A program made the position numbers and the translations under genes. The notes beneath the pieces were generated by a model. That model did not search any database, was not told where the DNA came from, and worked only from the letters and a program-made list of their open reading frames with translations. Of a stretch of 64,000 nt of DNA, positions 22,262 through 32,801 are shown in pieces. Positions within the stretch are counted from its first letter, which is position 1; each line of letters starts with the position of its first letter. The stretch is from Selaginella moellendorffii (lineage: Eukaryota > Streptophyta > Lycopodiopsida > Selaginellales > Selaginellaceae), in contig NW_003314353.1 of the NCBI RefSeq assembly GCF_000143415.4, positions 598,507-662,506 of the forward strand, written 5' to 3'.

Positions 22262-22504
22262 TTATTTTATAATAAAATACACCAGATTACTGTTTAAATC
22301 CTTTTTAACTATACTATCTTCTTTATTGAATCCACCAATTCCCACATTCTCTTTATTGTTATTAGTATGGTGAATATTGTTAGATCCATAATATGACAGC
22401 CATATAACATTATAAAAATATAATAAAGACATTAGAAGAAAAATATTTAACAGTGCAAAGCATGTAATTAAAATGCTTGTAGCCAAAACTTTCTTCTTCA
22501 TCAT
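22262..22504 (-). CDS. Small AT-rich ORF with hydrophobic N-terminus
   Basis: 80 codons, starting MMKKKVLATSILITCF followed by a long hydrophobic segment (signal anchor or signal peptide), then an Asn/Lys-rich tail. No family recognised. It lies in a very AT-rich stretch, where such frames can arise by chance. Confidence 0.2.
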   Translation of the reverse strand: MMKKKVLATSILITCFALLNIFLLMSLLYFYNVIWLSYYGSNNIHHTNNNKENVGIGGFNKEDSIVKKDLNSNLVYFIIK

Positions 22505-22719
22505 GGTTGAATGTGTCTATATTCAAATAATTGAAAGGTTGTATTCTTAAAAACTTTTTTTTCTTCAAGTGTTATGTTCTAAAGCTTTGTTTATATATCT
22601 TAGTAAGTAAACCACACACTTGTTGTTTAGTTTTCTTTTTAAGTTGTTGAACCTTTGCTTCTGGATATTTGAGTTGTAAAAGATAGAGCATCACTTGATG
22701 ACAATAAGAAACTCATGAA

Positions 22720-23880
22720 TGTGATCCTGGATGTATATGTATGGCTAAGATATTATATATTAATATTAGCATAATGGGATTTTGATAGCCATTGTTAGTT
22801 TCAATCTAGACCACTCACTTCTGTATATAAATTAAGGTTTTTGGGCTAATTGAATATGCACATATCTATATTCCATTTCTATTTTTTATGAACTCACATT
22901 ATTGGAGTTGAGGGGCAACTCTAATTATCCACTTAGATTTATGTTTTTGGATTAAATTTAGCTTTTACATTGTTTAGATTTTTTTTTTTTGAATTTCTTT
23001 TCAATTTCTTCTCTTTTACTTTTCTTCTTTTAGTTTATCTCTATGCCAAAGTAGCAGCCTCTTCCTCTTTTCACTCTGGAGTAACAATTAGTGCAATTGT
23101 TCGATGTGATGTAGTTGTAATTAAACAATCAAACTCAATTGATGGTGGCATTCATGGCATGTTATGCAGCTCCTCTTGCTCTTGTGACCAATCCTCACTT
23201 TTAGATATAGTTCTTCTATGGGAATCCTAAGCACAATATATACTATTGGTTCAAAATATTTTATGGTGATTGGCATCTATCATTTTTGGGATGATGCCTA
23301 GCTTGTATGCAAGTTTCTCATATGTTTCTAAGGGAAATGGTATAATGGTTTAAACATAGCTACTTATGCAGATTGGAGCCTTCTCCTAGACATCTTTAAA
23401 CATACGTTTGGATATGTTTGCATCGTCTCTTCCACTTGAGTTAGTGATGCAGCTTGATGTTTGCTTCCAGAGCCTCTTGCTTTGTGCGGAGCTAAATATG
23501 TTAAAATGAATTAAGTTGGAAATGTTGTGGCTCGTGCTTTGTCAAAATATTGTGGGACTCATGCATGCACTAACTCTAAACACCCTTAATGACGCCCTTA
23601 AACTAGTATAATGCTATGAGACATCACCTTTTTCACTTGTTGTTACACATACTTTAACTCTAATTCTTATGGGAGGTAATTCTATTCCAATGGAGGTTGA
23701 GCTACTGCTACCCATGTTCAAGGATAAGGGCAAAGACATAGTTATAGTTATGATATTCGCTATTGGGCATTTGATGAGGTTGGCCATACATATTAATGTT
23801 ATTAGTAGTTTCCGGATTGGCATCCAGATACCAAACTTAGTATCTGAGACTAATCCTTTAGCAAAACTCAATTATAGATA
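22720..23880 (+). mobile_element. Relic of the same gypsy family: 5' LTR plus gag
   Basis: 22720-22898 aligns with the 174-base LTR of the intact element (TG...CTCACA), followed by decayed gag up to about 23880, where similarity stops. Many C-to-T and G-to-A changes and stops. No pol is attached. Confidence 0.75.
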
Positions 23881-24224
23881 ACACATCATCAAAGAGTGAT
23901 TCACCACATTTAAGACTCAATATAATCCAACACTATAGACTAAATGCAACTAAAATGATATCAACAAAAGTAGGGTCAACATACCCACATGAAAAAACTA
24001 TGTAAATTAACAATACGATCCTCCACAACACTATCTAGTAAAGCAAGTTTATCACTTGTAAATCATCATCGCAAAAGTCCTCAACGAAATCTACAAGCAA
24101 TCACTAATTGCAAAGCAACCAACAACTACTCTTCAACTTGCTTTTGCAAAACCTAAACACTAAACTCACATCATTGACTTATCCACAAAAAGGTACCCAA
24201 GTGAGTGTCTAAATCCCCAAGCAG
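23881..24224. other. AT-rich, nothing recognised
   Basis: No ORF, RNA gene or clear repeat seen. Confidence 0.4.
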
Positions 24225-25124
24225 CTCATCCACAGTGTGGGTATTGTTGTTGAGCCAACCATACCACTGAGAATTGCTTTGCTCGGATGAGGGATATGCA
24301 GCAACTAGTTGGGCCCGCTATCGCACAGCCCATCTACCCCACACTTCAGTCTTCAATGGAGGTTCCGAGCTATTATGCTCAACCCCAGTTACCGGCAGTG
24401 CAGCAGGTGTCATACCCAGTCTATGCCTTGGAGCCGACCCAACAATCCGTGCCTCGGCCACCATCCTAATTTCCGGCAACCGGAGGTTGGGGTCAGAAGC
24501 CAAGATTACAGATCATTTGCTACCGCTGCCACGAGCAAGGACACATCACACCGCACTGTCTGAATCCCTAGAAACATGAGGAGTATCGACCCATTTGTGG
24601 AATTTGTCAAACCCAGGGGCTACACACACAGGATCAGTGTCTATACCACTTGTAGAACACCAGTCAAGGAGTGAATCAACCACTGCCAGCAGCTGATCGG
24701 GGCAAGCGAGTGGTAGATAGTAAGGCGATCTTTGTAGTCGCAGAGGATCTGCAAGAAGGAGCCGGCGTACCTATACAAGACTCGAGCCAGATACAAGCAA
24801 CAGGCACAAGGAGTGTACGGGGGAGATCCAAGCCAGGCTTTTGGTGAGGACTCGGAGGTGATCGCCAGGAGAAATCGCCGTGCCACCCGTGAGAAAAGAG
24901 TGGCGGAGTTTGCAGATCGCCAGTCACGAGCCCCATAAATGGAAGTGTCATTGGACGTTGGGAATGCTGGCGTGAACAGACCAGATGGTGCCATGCGCCC
25001 ATCATTGCCAAGCCCTCAGGAGAAATCCAATTTTGCTCAAGTCCTGAGAAAGCGGGATTGTCAAAGCCGATCAGGCTGCAGGATCAGATCCAAGAGGTGA
25101 GAGGCAGTGTGAATCCCTGGAGAG
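24225..25124 (+). pseudogene. Gag relic of a second gypsy lineage, two zinc knuckles
   Basis: In plus-strand frames from about 24225, ENCFARMRDMQQLVG leads into a Pro/Gln-rich segment and two Cys-His knuckles: CYRCHEQGHITPHC at about 24519 and CGICQTQGLHTQDQC at about 24597. Stops interrupt it. The sequence breaks at 25124, where an hAT-type end begins. The matching gag tail and protease resume at 35034, so one element has probably been split by an insertion. Confidence 0.6.
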
Positions 25125-25170
25125 CAGTGTATAATATTGACTGGTAAATACTGGTTTTTGGGCCTTTTTT

Positions 25171-26129
25171 NNNNNNNNNNNNNNNNNNNNNNNNNNNNNN
25201 NNNNNNNNNNNNNNNNNNNNNNNNNNNNNNNNNNNNNNNNNNNNNNNNNNNNNNNNNNNNNNNNNNNNNNNNNNNNNNNNNNNNNNNNNNNNNNNNNNNN
25301 NNNNNNNNNNNNNNNNNNNNNNNNNNNNNNNNNNNNNNNNNNNNNNNNNNNNNNNNNNNNNNNNNNNNNNNNNNNNNNNNNNNNNNNNNNNNNNNNNNNN
25401 NNNNNNNNNNNNNNNNNNNNNNNNNNNNNNNNNNNNNNNNNNNNNNNNNNNNNNNNNNNNNNNNNNNNNNNNNNNNNNNNNNNNNNNNNNNNNNNNNNNN
25501 NNNNNNNNNNNNNNNNNNNNNNNNNNNNNNNNNNNNNNNNNNNNNNNNNNNNNNNNNNNNNNNNNNNNNNNNNNNNNNNNNNNNNNNNNNNNNNNNNNNN
25601 NNNNNNNNNNNNNNNNNNNNNNNNNNNNNNNNNNNNNNNNNNNNNNNNNNNNNNNNNNNNNNNNNNNNNNNNNNNNNNNNNNNNNNNNNNNNNNNNNNNN
25701 NNNNNNNNNNNNNNNNNNNNNNNNNNNNNNNNNNNNNNNNNNNNNNNNNNNNNNNNNNNNNNNNNNNNNNNNNNNNNNNNNNNNNNNNNNNNNNNNNNNN
25801 NNNNNNNNNNNNNNNNNNNNNNNNNNNNNNNNNNNNNNNNNNNNNNNNNNNNNNNNNNNNNNNNNNNNNNNNNNNNNNNNNNNNNNNNNNNNNNNNNNNN
25901 NNNNNNNNNNNNNNNNNNNNNNNNNNNNNNNNNNNNNNNNNNNNNNNNNNNNNNNNNNNNNNNNNNNNNNNNNNNNNNNNNNNNNNNNNNNNNNNNNNNN
26001 NNNNNNNNNNNNNNNNNNNNNNNNNNNNNNNNNNNNNNNNNNNNNNNNNNNNNNNNNNNNNNNNNNNNNNNNNNNNNNNNNNNNNNNNNNNNNNNNNNNN
26101 NNNNNNNNNNNNNNNNNNNNNNNNNNNNN
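25171..26129. other. Assembly gap (N)
   Basis: 959 unknown bases. Apparent open frames across it are artefacts. Confidence 0.99.
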
Positions 26130-27096
26130 GTGAGTAAAACGAGCCAAATTGACTCTTATTTCTCACTAGTTTCTTCATGGCCTTCTACTGTATCAACTAG
26201 TAGTCAACAACAGTCTCTTCTATCTCAAGATGCTCATCCAAGTGAGCCACATGCTAGTGATGATTAAATGAAGGTGCTTAGTAGGAAATGGCGTGCTGAA
26301 TGGGGTCTTGTGCATCCTTGGAGCAAGCTTGTGAGAGATCTATTAGAAGGATGAAGCTATAAAAAGGGCCTATGGACATTGCATGTGAAAAATGACTCAA
26401 TGAAGAAGAGGAGAGAATTCTTCAGGTGATGAAGCTGGTTCACCACTTTGTGGTAACAATTTTTCCATTGGACAGTATAGCTTCGGAGTTCCAGAATTCC
26501 GTCTACCAGAGGCGCCAAACTTTCCTATAGGCAGCGATTATTCAGCATATGTCAATCCCATAGCAGCACATGATTTCCTCAATGCAATTCAAGATGTGGT
26601 GCAACAAAAGCTCTTTGACAACATCAGGGAGAGTCTTTTCTTCTCAGTTTTGGTAGATGAAAGTACTGACCATGGCTGTGAACAGCATTTGATCATTTAT
26701 ATGGTCTACTTGCTTGGAGGGAAGGAGCTACACTGTGACTTTCTGAAGCTTCTACAAGTGTAGAATGGGACATCAGAATCGATCTTTGAAACACTACAAC
26801 GTTTGCTCTTGAACATGAATTTGAGAGTAGAGAACATGATAGCCTGTGCTTCGAGTATGGTGGGCCGTAACACAGGTGTGCTCCAGAGGCTGAGAATGAT
26901 TTGTCCCAAGATCATTGGTGTGCACTGCGTAGCTCACCGAGAGGCTCTTGCTGCCAAGGATGGCTTTACAACCAATCAACCAATCTTTGACGCCATCAAC
27001 AAGCTAGCTGAAAAAATCAAGTCGTGGCTGGGGAAAAGCTCTTTAAGGCATAAAGAGCTAAAGGAGCTTTTACAGTCATATTGTCTTAAGGAGCTC
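26130..27096 (+). pseudogene. hAT transposase fragment, copy 1
   Basis: About 99% identical to 32802-33770. Reads like the ZNF862-type hAT transposases of eukaryotes: SLFFSVLVDESTDHG, LIIYMVYLLGGKELHCDF, and IIGVHCVAHREALAAKDGF with a conserved His/Glu context. A stop after FLKLLQV and a small deletion in the conserved CAS...MVG region are shared with copy 2, so both descend from an already damaged element. Truncated at 27096, where GC-rich unrelated DNA begins. Confidence 0.8.
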
Positions 27097-27113
27097 GGGT
27101 GCGCTCCTGGAGA

Positions 27114-27370
27114 ATGCAGTGGCGGCGGATACAAGCGAGAAACCCTAACATTAGGGTTTTTCCCGTCGCTTCATGGGCTGTGGAGGACAATGACTCTCAC
27201 CTCTTCTTGCATGAGAATTCTGTAAGTCGATGGTTGGCACTCTCGTAGTATTCTTGCAGGCGTTTCTGAAGTTCAAGGAGGATGTTTTTAAGAAGCTGCA
27301 TGAGCCGGCGTGCAGACAATCACCCAGTTCTCTAGGACATTCTAGTTCAAACTGTGTGGGCAAACATTAG
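27114..27370 (+). CDS. Small spliced ORF, unidentified
   Basis: Exons 27114-27221 and 27260-27370, joined across a 38-base GT-AG intron (GTAAGTCG...TTGCAG), give 72 residues (MQWRRIQARNPNIRVF...NCVGKH). The frame is preserved and GC content is gene-like. It starts 17 bases after the hAT breakpoint, so it may be the 3' end of a truncated gene. No domain recognised. Confidence 0.3.
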
Positions 27371-27426
27371 CACTAATATAAGCCAAAAAATTGGGGAGTA
27401 GTCATAGTCTCCGTTACCTTCTAACC

Positions 27427-28535
27427 TTAGCACGCAATAATCTCCTGCAGCAGGGAGTGTGCTTCATCTGATTCCAATGGATGGATGGGTACCATATTCA
27501 CGAGCTGACGGGCCAACTGAACACAAGAACTGAGCGAATTTTAGAACTGCAGAGCAAAACTAACCTGAATGAAGCTCTGAAGAGTCTCCCGGGACACACT
27601 ATCAGGCCACTGAAAGTTCCCCACGAGTTTACCATGCGAGCCAACTGTTTCAAGGAGGAAGGCACACAAGAAGCAAGGTAGCTTGCTAATGCTGCGGACG
27701 ATATATTCAGGAGGGAGCTGCAAAGATAATCAAGATTAAACAAGCAAGTTCGAATTGTTAACTCACCTTCTGTTCACAGTGAACAGATCCATTGTATGTG
27801 ACGTAATCACTTTGCTCGAGGCCTCCATATTTTTTCGTCAGCCTGAAAAAAGCTGAGTATTTCTGTATGCATGCATTAAAACAAACATACCTTCTCTTTA
27901 ATTCTTCAGCAGCAACAGGCTCTGGCGGTGGCAAAAGCTCCAGGAGCTTCAGAGGATGAAGTGCAACCACTTTTGTTCTAGAAAGCTCATCCCGTACGAT
28001 GCTTTGGCGATAAGCACAACCTCTGAACTCAGCTCTCAGGTACTGTGCTGATTCATAGAAGACAGCGAGCAACTCCAAAGAGTGAGACATGGTAACTCTT
28101 TCCTGGATGCAACGTTTAGCCAGAGCAGCACCATCACTTGCAATCTCCATGGCAGTCCTGCCACCAGCAACCGAAATATCTGCTTTTTTTGCCAGTTCTC
28201 GAATGATTCCTGTGTTGGCATCGCAAATATCCTGACGGAGCTGTGCAATGCTGACTGTTTCATCGCTGATCTTCTTGAGCAGATCACCAGATTTCTGTGT
28301 CATTGCATCATTCCAGGCATGGTTGCAAGCAATTGACAAAACTGTCAAATACAGAAAATGATTCAGAAGACAAAGAGAAGACAAATCCAGAGCTTACCTT
28401 CTTCCTCGTTGCCCAATTGCAACGCAACGCAATCATGCCGAGAACAAGCCAACACCAATGCCAGAACACTGAACGAAAGTGATTCCACATGATCATTTTG
28501 TTTTCTAGCTTCAAAACATACCATTTGCTCTTCAT
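27427..28535 (-). CDS. Unidentified multi-exon gene A
   Basis: Six exons: 28535-28522, 28468-28398, 28341-27891, 27842-27767, 27717-27565 and 27516-27427. All introns are 46-56 bases with GT-AG ends. Exon lengths sum to 855 bases, giving 284 residues in one frame. The N-terminus MKSKCVLALVLACSRHD looks like a short signal peptide or hydrophobic segment. The middle is helical (SGDLLKKISDETVSIAQL; IIRELAKKADISVAGG), and the C-terminus is LLQEIIAC. I do not recognise the family. The preserved frame across five short introns argues for a functional or recently functional gene. It is divergent to gene B, with starts 39 bases apart. The first, 14-base exon is the least certain. Confidence 0.55.
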
Positions 28536-28574
28536 CGTACTCCACCTCTTTAATTAGGGTTAGGGTTAGGAGCG
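28536..28574. promoter_or_regulatory. Tight divergent promoter with telo-box repeats
   Basis: Between the starts of genes A and B lies TTAGGGTTAGGGTTAGG (about 28555-28570), i.e. tandem AACCCTAA telo-box motifs. These are common in plant promoters of growth-related and translation-related genes. The two transcription units must share or overlap their 5' regions. Confidence 0.5.
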
Positions 28575-29660
28575 ATGGCGATGGTAATCGGGCGGTCCAA
28601 GACATTTTCCGTTGCGCGAAAGGCTGTGAGAGCATTCCAGGATCCGAAGACGGGTGTCAATTGTGTTCAGCGGGATAACAACCCAACAATGGCTTCTCAT
28701 GTATGTACTGTGATTATGCGATTATCTGTTTGTTTCAATTCCTTTCAGACTTTCATGGCGAGCACAGAGATTAAGGGAGAGCCAGTGACAATCATACTTT
28801 CTCACGTTTACAGCGGTGATCACTCGAGTATGTTGTTTTCCTTCGATTTTTTTTGAAGCTTATACTTGCTTACAGAGGTTCTGCGGCTTTGTGATTTCCG
28901 GCTTGCTTCCTTCAAGAGGCACCTCCATCAGCTTGCCAATGGGATAAATATCAACAGTGTGATGAACCTCTACTCCAAGTAAGCTTTTCATTCAAGATGC
29001 TGCTTTGTATCTTCAGTTTCTGCAGTGTGGAGACGGAGCTCCGTGAGCATGTTACAAGGGACATGCCGGAGAGAGAGGCGTATTGCAAGACACTAGACAT
29101 TGATCCTGAAATAGATATAGACCCTGATCCCATAAGTACAGTCAAGGTAACGTATGTTGAAATGTGCATTCGGCTAACTTGTATCTGTTCAGGAAAATGA
29201 TTGGCTTCCTCGTCTTTACACAACTCTGGTAGCCATATATGAAAGCGGGAAGGTGGCTGTTGCTGGGCCAGGGGCGATGTCGGTTGCTGTTGCTGGACAG
29301 AGGAGCTTAAAGGTAAGGACTTCTCTGTCCAATTAGTAGAGGTCTGAAGATGGTGTTTACAGGAGTTTTCAAGTTCTTGTGAGAGCTATGCAACTCTGCA
29401 ATGGGTAAGAATTTGTTCTTGATGTTGTTCTTAAAGCTCAATTGTTTTCTACAGGGACATCTAAATCGTGATGAGGTGCTGCTCATATCTGACATTTTCT
29501 CTCGTGTACAAACCTCATGGAACGCGGGGGAACTAGAGGTTTGTTTGTTTATTATTTCTCAACAGGTGTTGAATCTGTTTACTTGCAGATAGATAACATT
29601 TCCACTATAGCAGAGGAAGCCGATCTTGGAACTTTGGCGATTGTTGTCAAATTTGTTTAG
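28575..29660 (+). CDS. Unidentified multi-exon gene B
   Basis: Eight exons: 28575-28700, 28749-28827, 28876-28978, 29026-29146, 29193-29312, 29363-29404, 29455-29538 and 29589-29660. Introns are about 46-50 bases. The sum is 747 bases, giving 248 residues with the frame kept throughout. It begins MAMVIGRSKTFSVARKAV. An acidic stretch, DIDPEIDIDPDPIS, lies in exon 4, followed by LPRLYTTLVAIYESGKVAV. There is no signal peptide or membrane segment. I do not recognise a family. The consistent splicing pattern strongly suggests a real gene. Divergent partner of gene A, inside the hAT-bounded block. Confidence 0.6.
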
Positions 29661-29829
29661 ATAATATAGGTTACCATTAAGAGCGGGATTAAGACAGCTA
29701 AATACTAAAGCATTTATAGAATGGTCTAGATGTATTTTTTGTTGAACCAAACCTGAAACATTAGATCGCTTATAGTGAACAAACAATGAATTGTCACAGA
29801 ATGTTAAATGCACCAGGTCACAGCGTCAT

Positions 29830-30340
29830 GGTGTCGAGCGAAGAGTTCAACGGGGTTATGGACAAAGCCAACGACGATGCAGATTTGGCTGCATTTCTTG
29901 CGGTGGCTGCACTCATTGTGGAATGGAAAGTGTTTACGCTTCCGATCAATTACGTCTTAGCAGGAGGCGGAAGCATCGGCTTGTGGATCTGGAGAAGCAG
30001 TATGTTGCTTAGGGGACTTTTGTGGTTGTGCAAGATCTGGATATGATGAAGCGGCTGGTGATGAGATTAGGCTGCGAGATTGAGTTCACGAACAGGACCT
30101 TAGCCTTCTGCCTGAAGCACGAGGATAAGTTGATTCTGCGGGAATCGCTGCAACGGTTGAGCAGGAATCAGATTGTGCTTGGGCAGCTCGTGGATGATCT
30201 TGAGGAGAACATTTCATGAGCATCAACAAAGCTCATAGCCTCGTCGTTCGTGAGCTTTGTTGAGATCATCTTGCTGAGAGAGCTCTGCGGGGAGAGTTTC
30301 GAGGACAACGACTCCTATAGGCTTCGATAGTACGCAGCCA
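29830..30340 (+). pseudogene. UPF0496 (At14a-like/DUF677) gene fragment
   Basis: Two plus-strand frames read as one UPF0496 C-terminal region. The first has FNGVMDKANDDADLAAF and VEWKVFTLPINYVLAGGG. The second has LVDLEKQYVA, a TAG, then GTFVVVQDLDMMKRLVMRLG and EIEFTNRTLAFCLKHED. The pattern GT-x-V-hh-DLD-hh-LV-x-L-x-EIE is typical of this plant membrane-associated family. A frame change near 29985 and the in-frame stop show it is broken, and the N-terminal half is absent. A 12-base inverted pair (CAACAAAGCTCA...TGAGCTTTGTTG) follows the stop at 30217-30219. Confidence 0.6.
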
Positions 30341-30608
30341 TAGCTTAGCGATTGCAGCTAGAACTGCAAAGTTGGCTCTTTCAAGAAGTTTCTTTGAAAC
30401 GAAAGTTTGGAAGTTTGAGAAGTTTCTTGCCTGGCTGATAGGTTGCCATCATTCCTTCATCTTGGTGTTTCGGTATGTTCCATGAAAATGGGACTTGATT
30501 GCGATGCTGTCAATCCTGAATGTCAAGAGAAAGAATCAGAACTTCAGTGGATTTTAAATCACAAAAGAACCTTACCTATTGCTTGCGGAGAAGTTTGTGA
30601 TGGAATGA

Positions 30609-31380
30609 ATGGACGCTGTCTGGAGCTCCAGCTCCCTCGCCAGCGATGTTGCTGTAGTGGGTTCTAGTCCAAATTTGCGCTGCAGCAGCGACACCACCAA
30701 ATGCTACGCCGAGGCCTTGCGAAGATGCGGGAGCAGCCAGAACCTCTGGGAAGGCAAGAGGCTCCACTTCCTCCTCAAGTCCCGCGGCTACGATGGCGAT
30801 ACGTTTCTCAGGAATTTGCTCGTCCAGATGTATGGCAAATGCGGCGAGCTCGATCGAGCCCGAAGTGCCTTCGACCGGATAGTCACCAGGAACGTCTTCT
30901 CTTGGACAATTCTCATCGCCTACTTCCAGAACGGGCTCTTCCGGGACGCTCTCGATGCCTATCAGGAGATGAAGGACGATAGAATGGAGCCGGACGACTT
31001 CATCTTCTCAATCGCTCTGGGTGCCTGTGGAGCGCTCGGAACTGACGCGCTCGAGGAGGGACGGGCGATTCACTCGCACTTAATCGTTGCATCTTCCACC
31101 GGAGCAAAGGCACCATCTTTCGGCAAGAGCAGCATCGTCACGACTGGCTTGGTGGACATGTATGCCAAGTGTGGCAGCGTTGAGGATGGTGCGCAAAGCC
31201 TTCGACGTGATGGTGCGCAAAGATATCGTTGCCTGGGGAGCTATCATCACGGCCTATTCGGAGCACGGAGATGGAAAGACCATCCTGGAAATGTTTCGAA
31301 AGATGGAAACCAAACCAAACATGTATGCTTACTCCGGAGTGCTGGACGCTCCAGACAGCTTAAGTGAGTTTAGCAAAAAG
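30609..31380 (+). pseudogene. PPR protein fragment (PLS-like), frameshifted
   Basis: From ATG at 30609 the frame encodes pentatricopeptide repeats: LLVQMYGKCGELDRARSAF, NVFSWTILIAYFQNGLFRDA, and VDMYAKCGSVED. After GSVED at about 31187 one extra base shifts the frame, and the repeats continue in another frame (KAFDVMVRKDIVAWGAIIT, then ILEMFRKMETKPNMYAYSG). Plant PPR proteins normally run to 450-900 residues and act in organellar RNA editing or processing. Here only about 250 codons remain, with no E or DYW domain. Confidence 0.8.
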
Positions 31381-32801
31381 GTAAATAACAGTGTTGTGTT
31401 GCTAGGAGCAGGATCATCTTCTTCGCGGATGGCTTGCAATCAAGCTGATGAGGATCCAATTCAACTGGGTTGAGGAGGATCTGCACAGACATACATGTGG
31501 ACTTAGGGGAGGAAGAAAGTATGGAAAAGCACTTGGTATGGAGGAAATACTGGAAAACAAGTTCCAATGCTCGGGAACTGTTAAACTTAATTTTGACAGG
31601 TCAAGGGGACATATGAGAACAGAAAAGTATCCCTCCGGATTACAGCTCCTGACATGAAATCCTCCAGTGTTTCGTGCAAGACTAAGGGAGTGAGTAAGGA
31701 TGGCTTGGAAAAAAGTCAGTGAAGAAGGGGGATCCTGCCTTTGATTTTTCTTGGTCTTGTGTAAGTTGCTTTGTATTTCACCTTTCAGTTTAAAGACAGT
31801 GTCTCTTGCATATCACACTCTTCTCTATTGTTGCTCCTTCCTGGTACCTGTGGGATCAGTGTCATGAAGCTCTTTCTTAGTTTTCCTTTCTGAGGAGGAA
31901 AACTATTAAGTCAGTCAAAAGAATCTATGTGTTTTAGGGTGTTGTAAGACACAAATTGAGGGTGAAATAAGAAAACAATGAGAATTCAAGTGAGAGACAT
32001 TCCCTCACTTTCCTTTTCTCTCCTAGAATCCCAAGCACTACCACTTTTGTGTGATCATCCTAAGATGCATAAGATAAGCATAATGCAAATTTGGATATTA
32101 TGGATTTATCAGAGACACTATTCGTGTGTGGCAGACATTGCAAGATAACTGGACTAATGCAAGATACAGATGAGTTCATCAAGACAACTTCAGATGAGCA
32201 CAATTGAAGTTTGTAAAGTTCAAAATGACATGAAGAGATGAGCAGAGGGTGGCAATGGATATGTTTGTGTGTAAAGTGTGAGTAGTGAGTTCTATGATTT
32301 GGAGTTTGCTTTTTGCTAATACCAGCTATTATGAGATTGATGTAGTGTCTTGTGTAAGTCAAATTCAAAATTATCTTCTCATTTTCTCTCAGCTATTTTA
32401 CATGTATAGGTGGTCTTGGCATAACTATTGGCTAAACAAATTCTTGAGTGTTTAGTGATTTAGCAACAACTCTTCAAAGTTGCTTAATCCTCCCACTTAG
32501 AAGTAGTAAACGTCAAATACACTAGTCAAATAGTTATTTACTTTTCTATACAACAGGTCATACATATTCCAAAATTTATATGCATATACCTAATACATTA
32601 TACATGTCAATGTAAAATAAGGACAAATGGGACAGAAGAGGCCGTGTGTGATGGGCTCAAGGCACGAAGAGGAGGACCAAGTCCTTATCACTGATATTTC
32701 TACTGGGTAAGTAGCATTTAGAAAAAATGCTAGCAACATTGCTTAGAGTGTGCTCTTTTTTTTATCATAGGAGTGTGGGGCAAAAGAAAAGGCAGAAAGT
32801 G
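31381..32801. other. AT-rich spacer before hAT copy 2
   Basis: No gene recognised. Some of the right part probably belongs to the hAT 5' region (a possible exon QKKRQK at about 32780 precedes the match to copy 1), but its left limit cannot be placed because the corresponding part of copy 1 falls in the N gap. Confidence 0.35.

Noticed and set aside
25071-26267. Long ORFs on both strands across the N run
   Set aside because: They consist almost wholly of unknown residues from the gap.
28555-28570. Interstitial telomere remnant
   Set aside because: Only about two and a half TTAGGG-type units in a promoter position; a telo-box explains it better.
31087-31473. Separate gene after the PPR fragment
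   Set aside because: It is the continuation of the same PPR repeats after a one-base frameshift.
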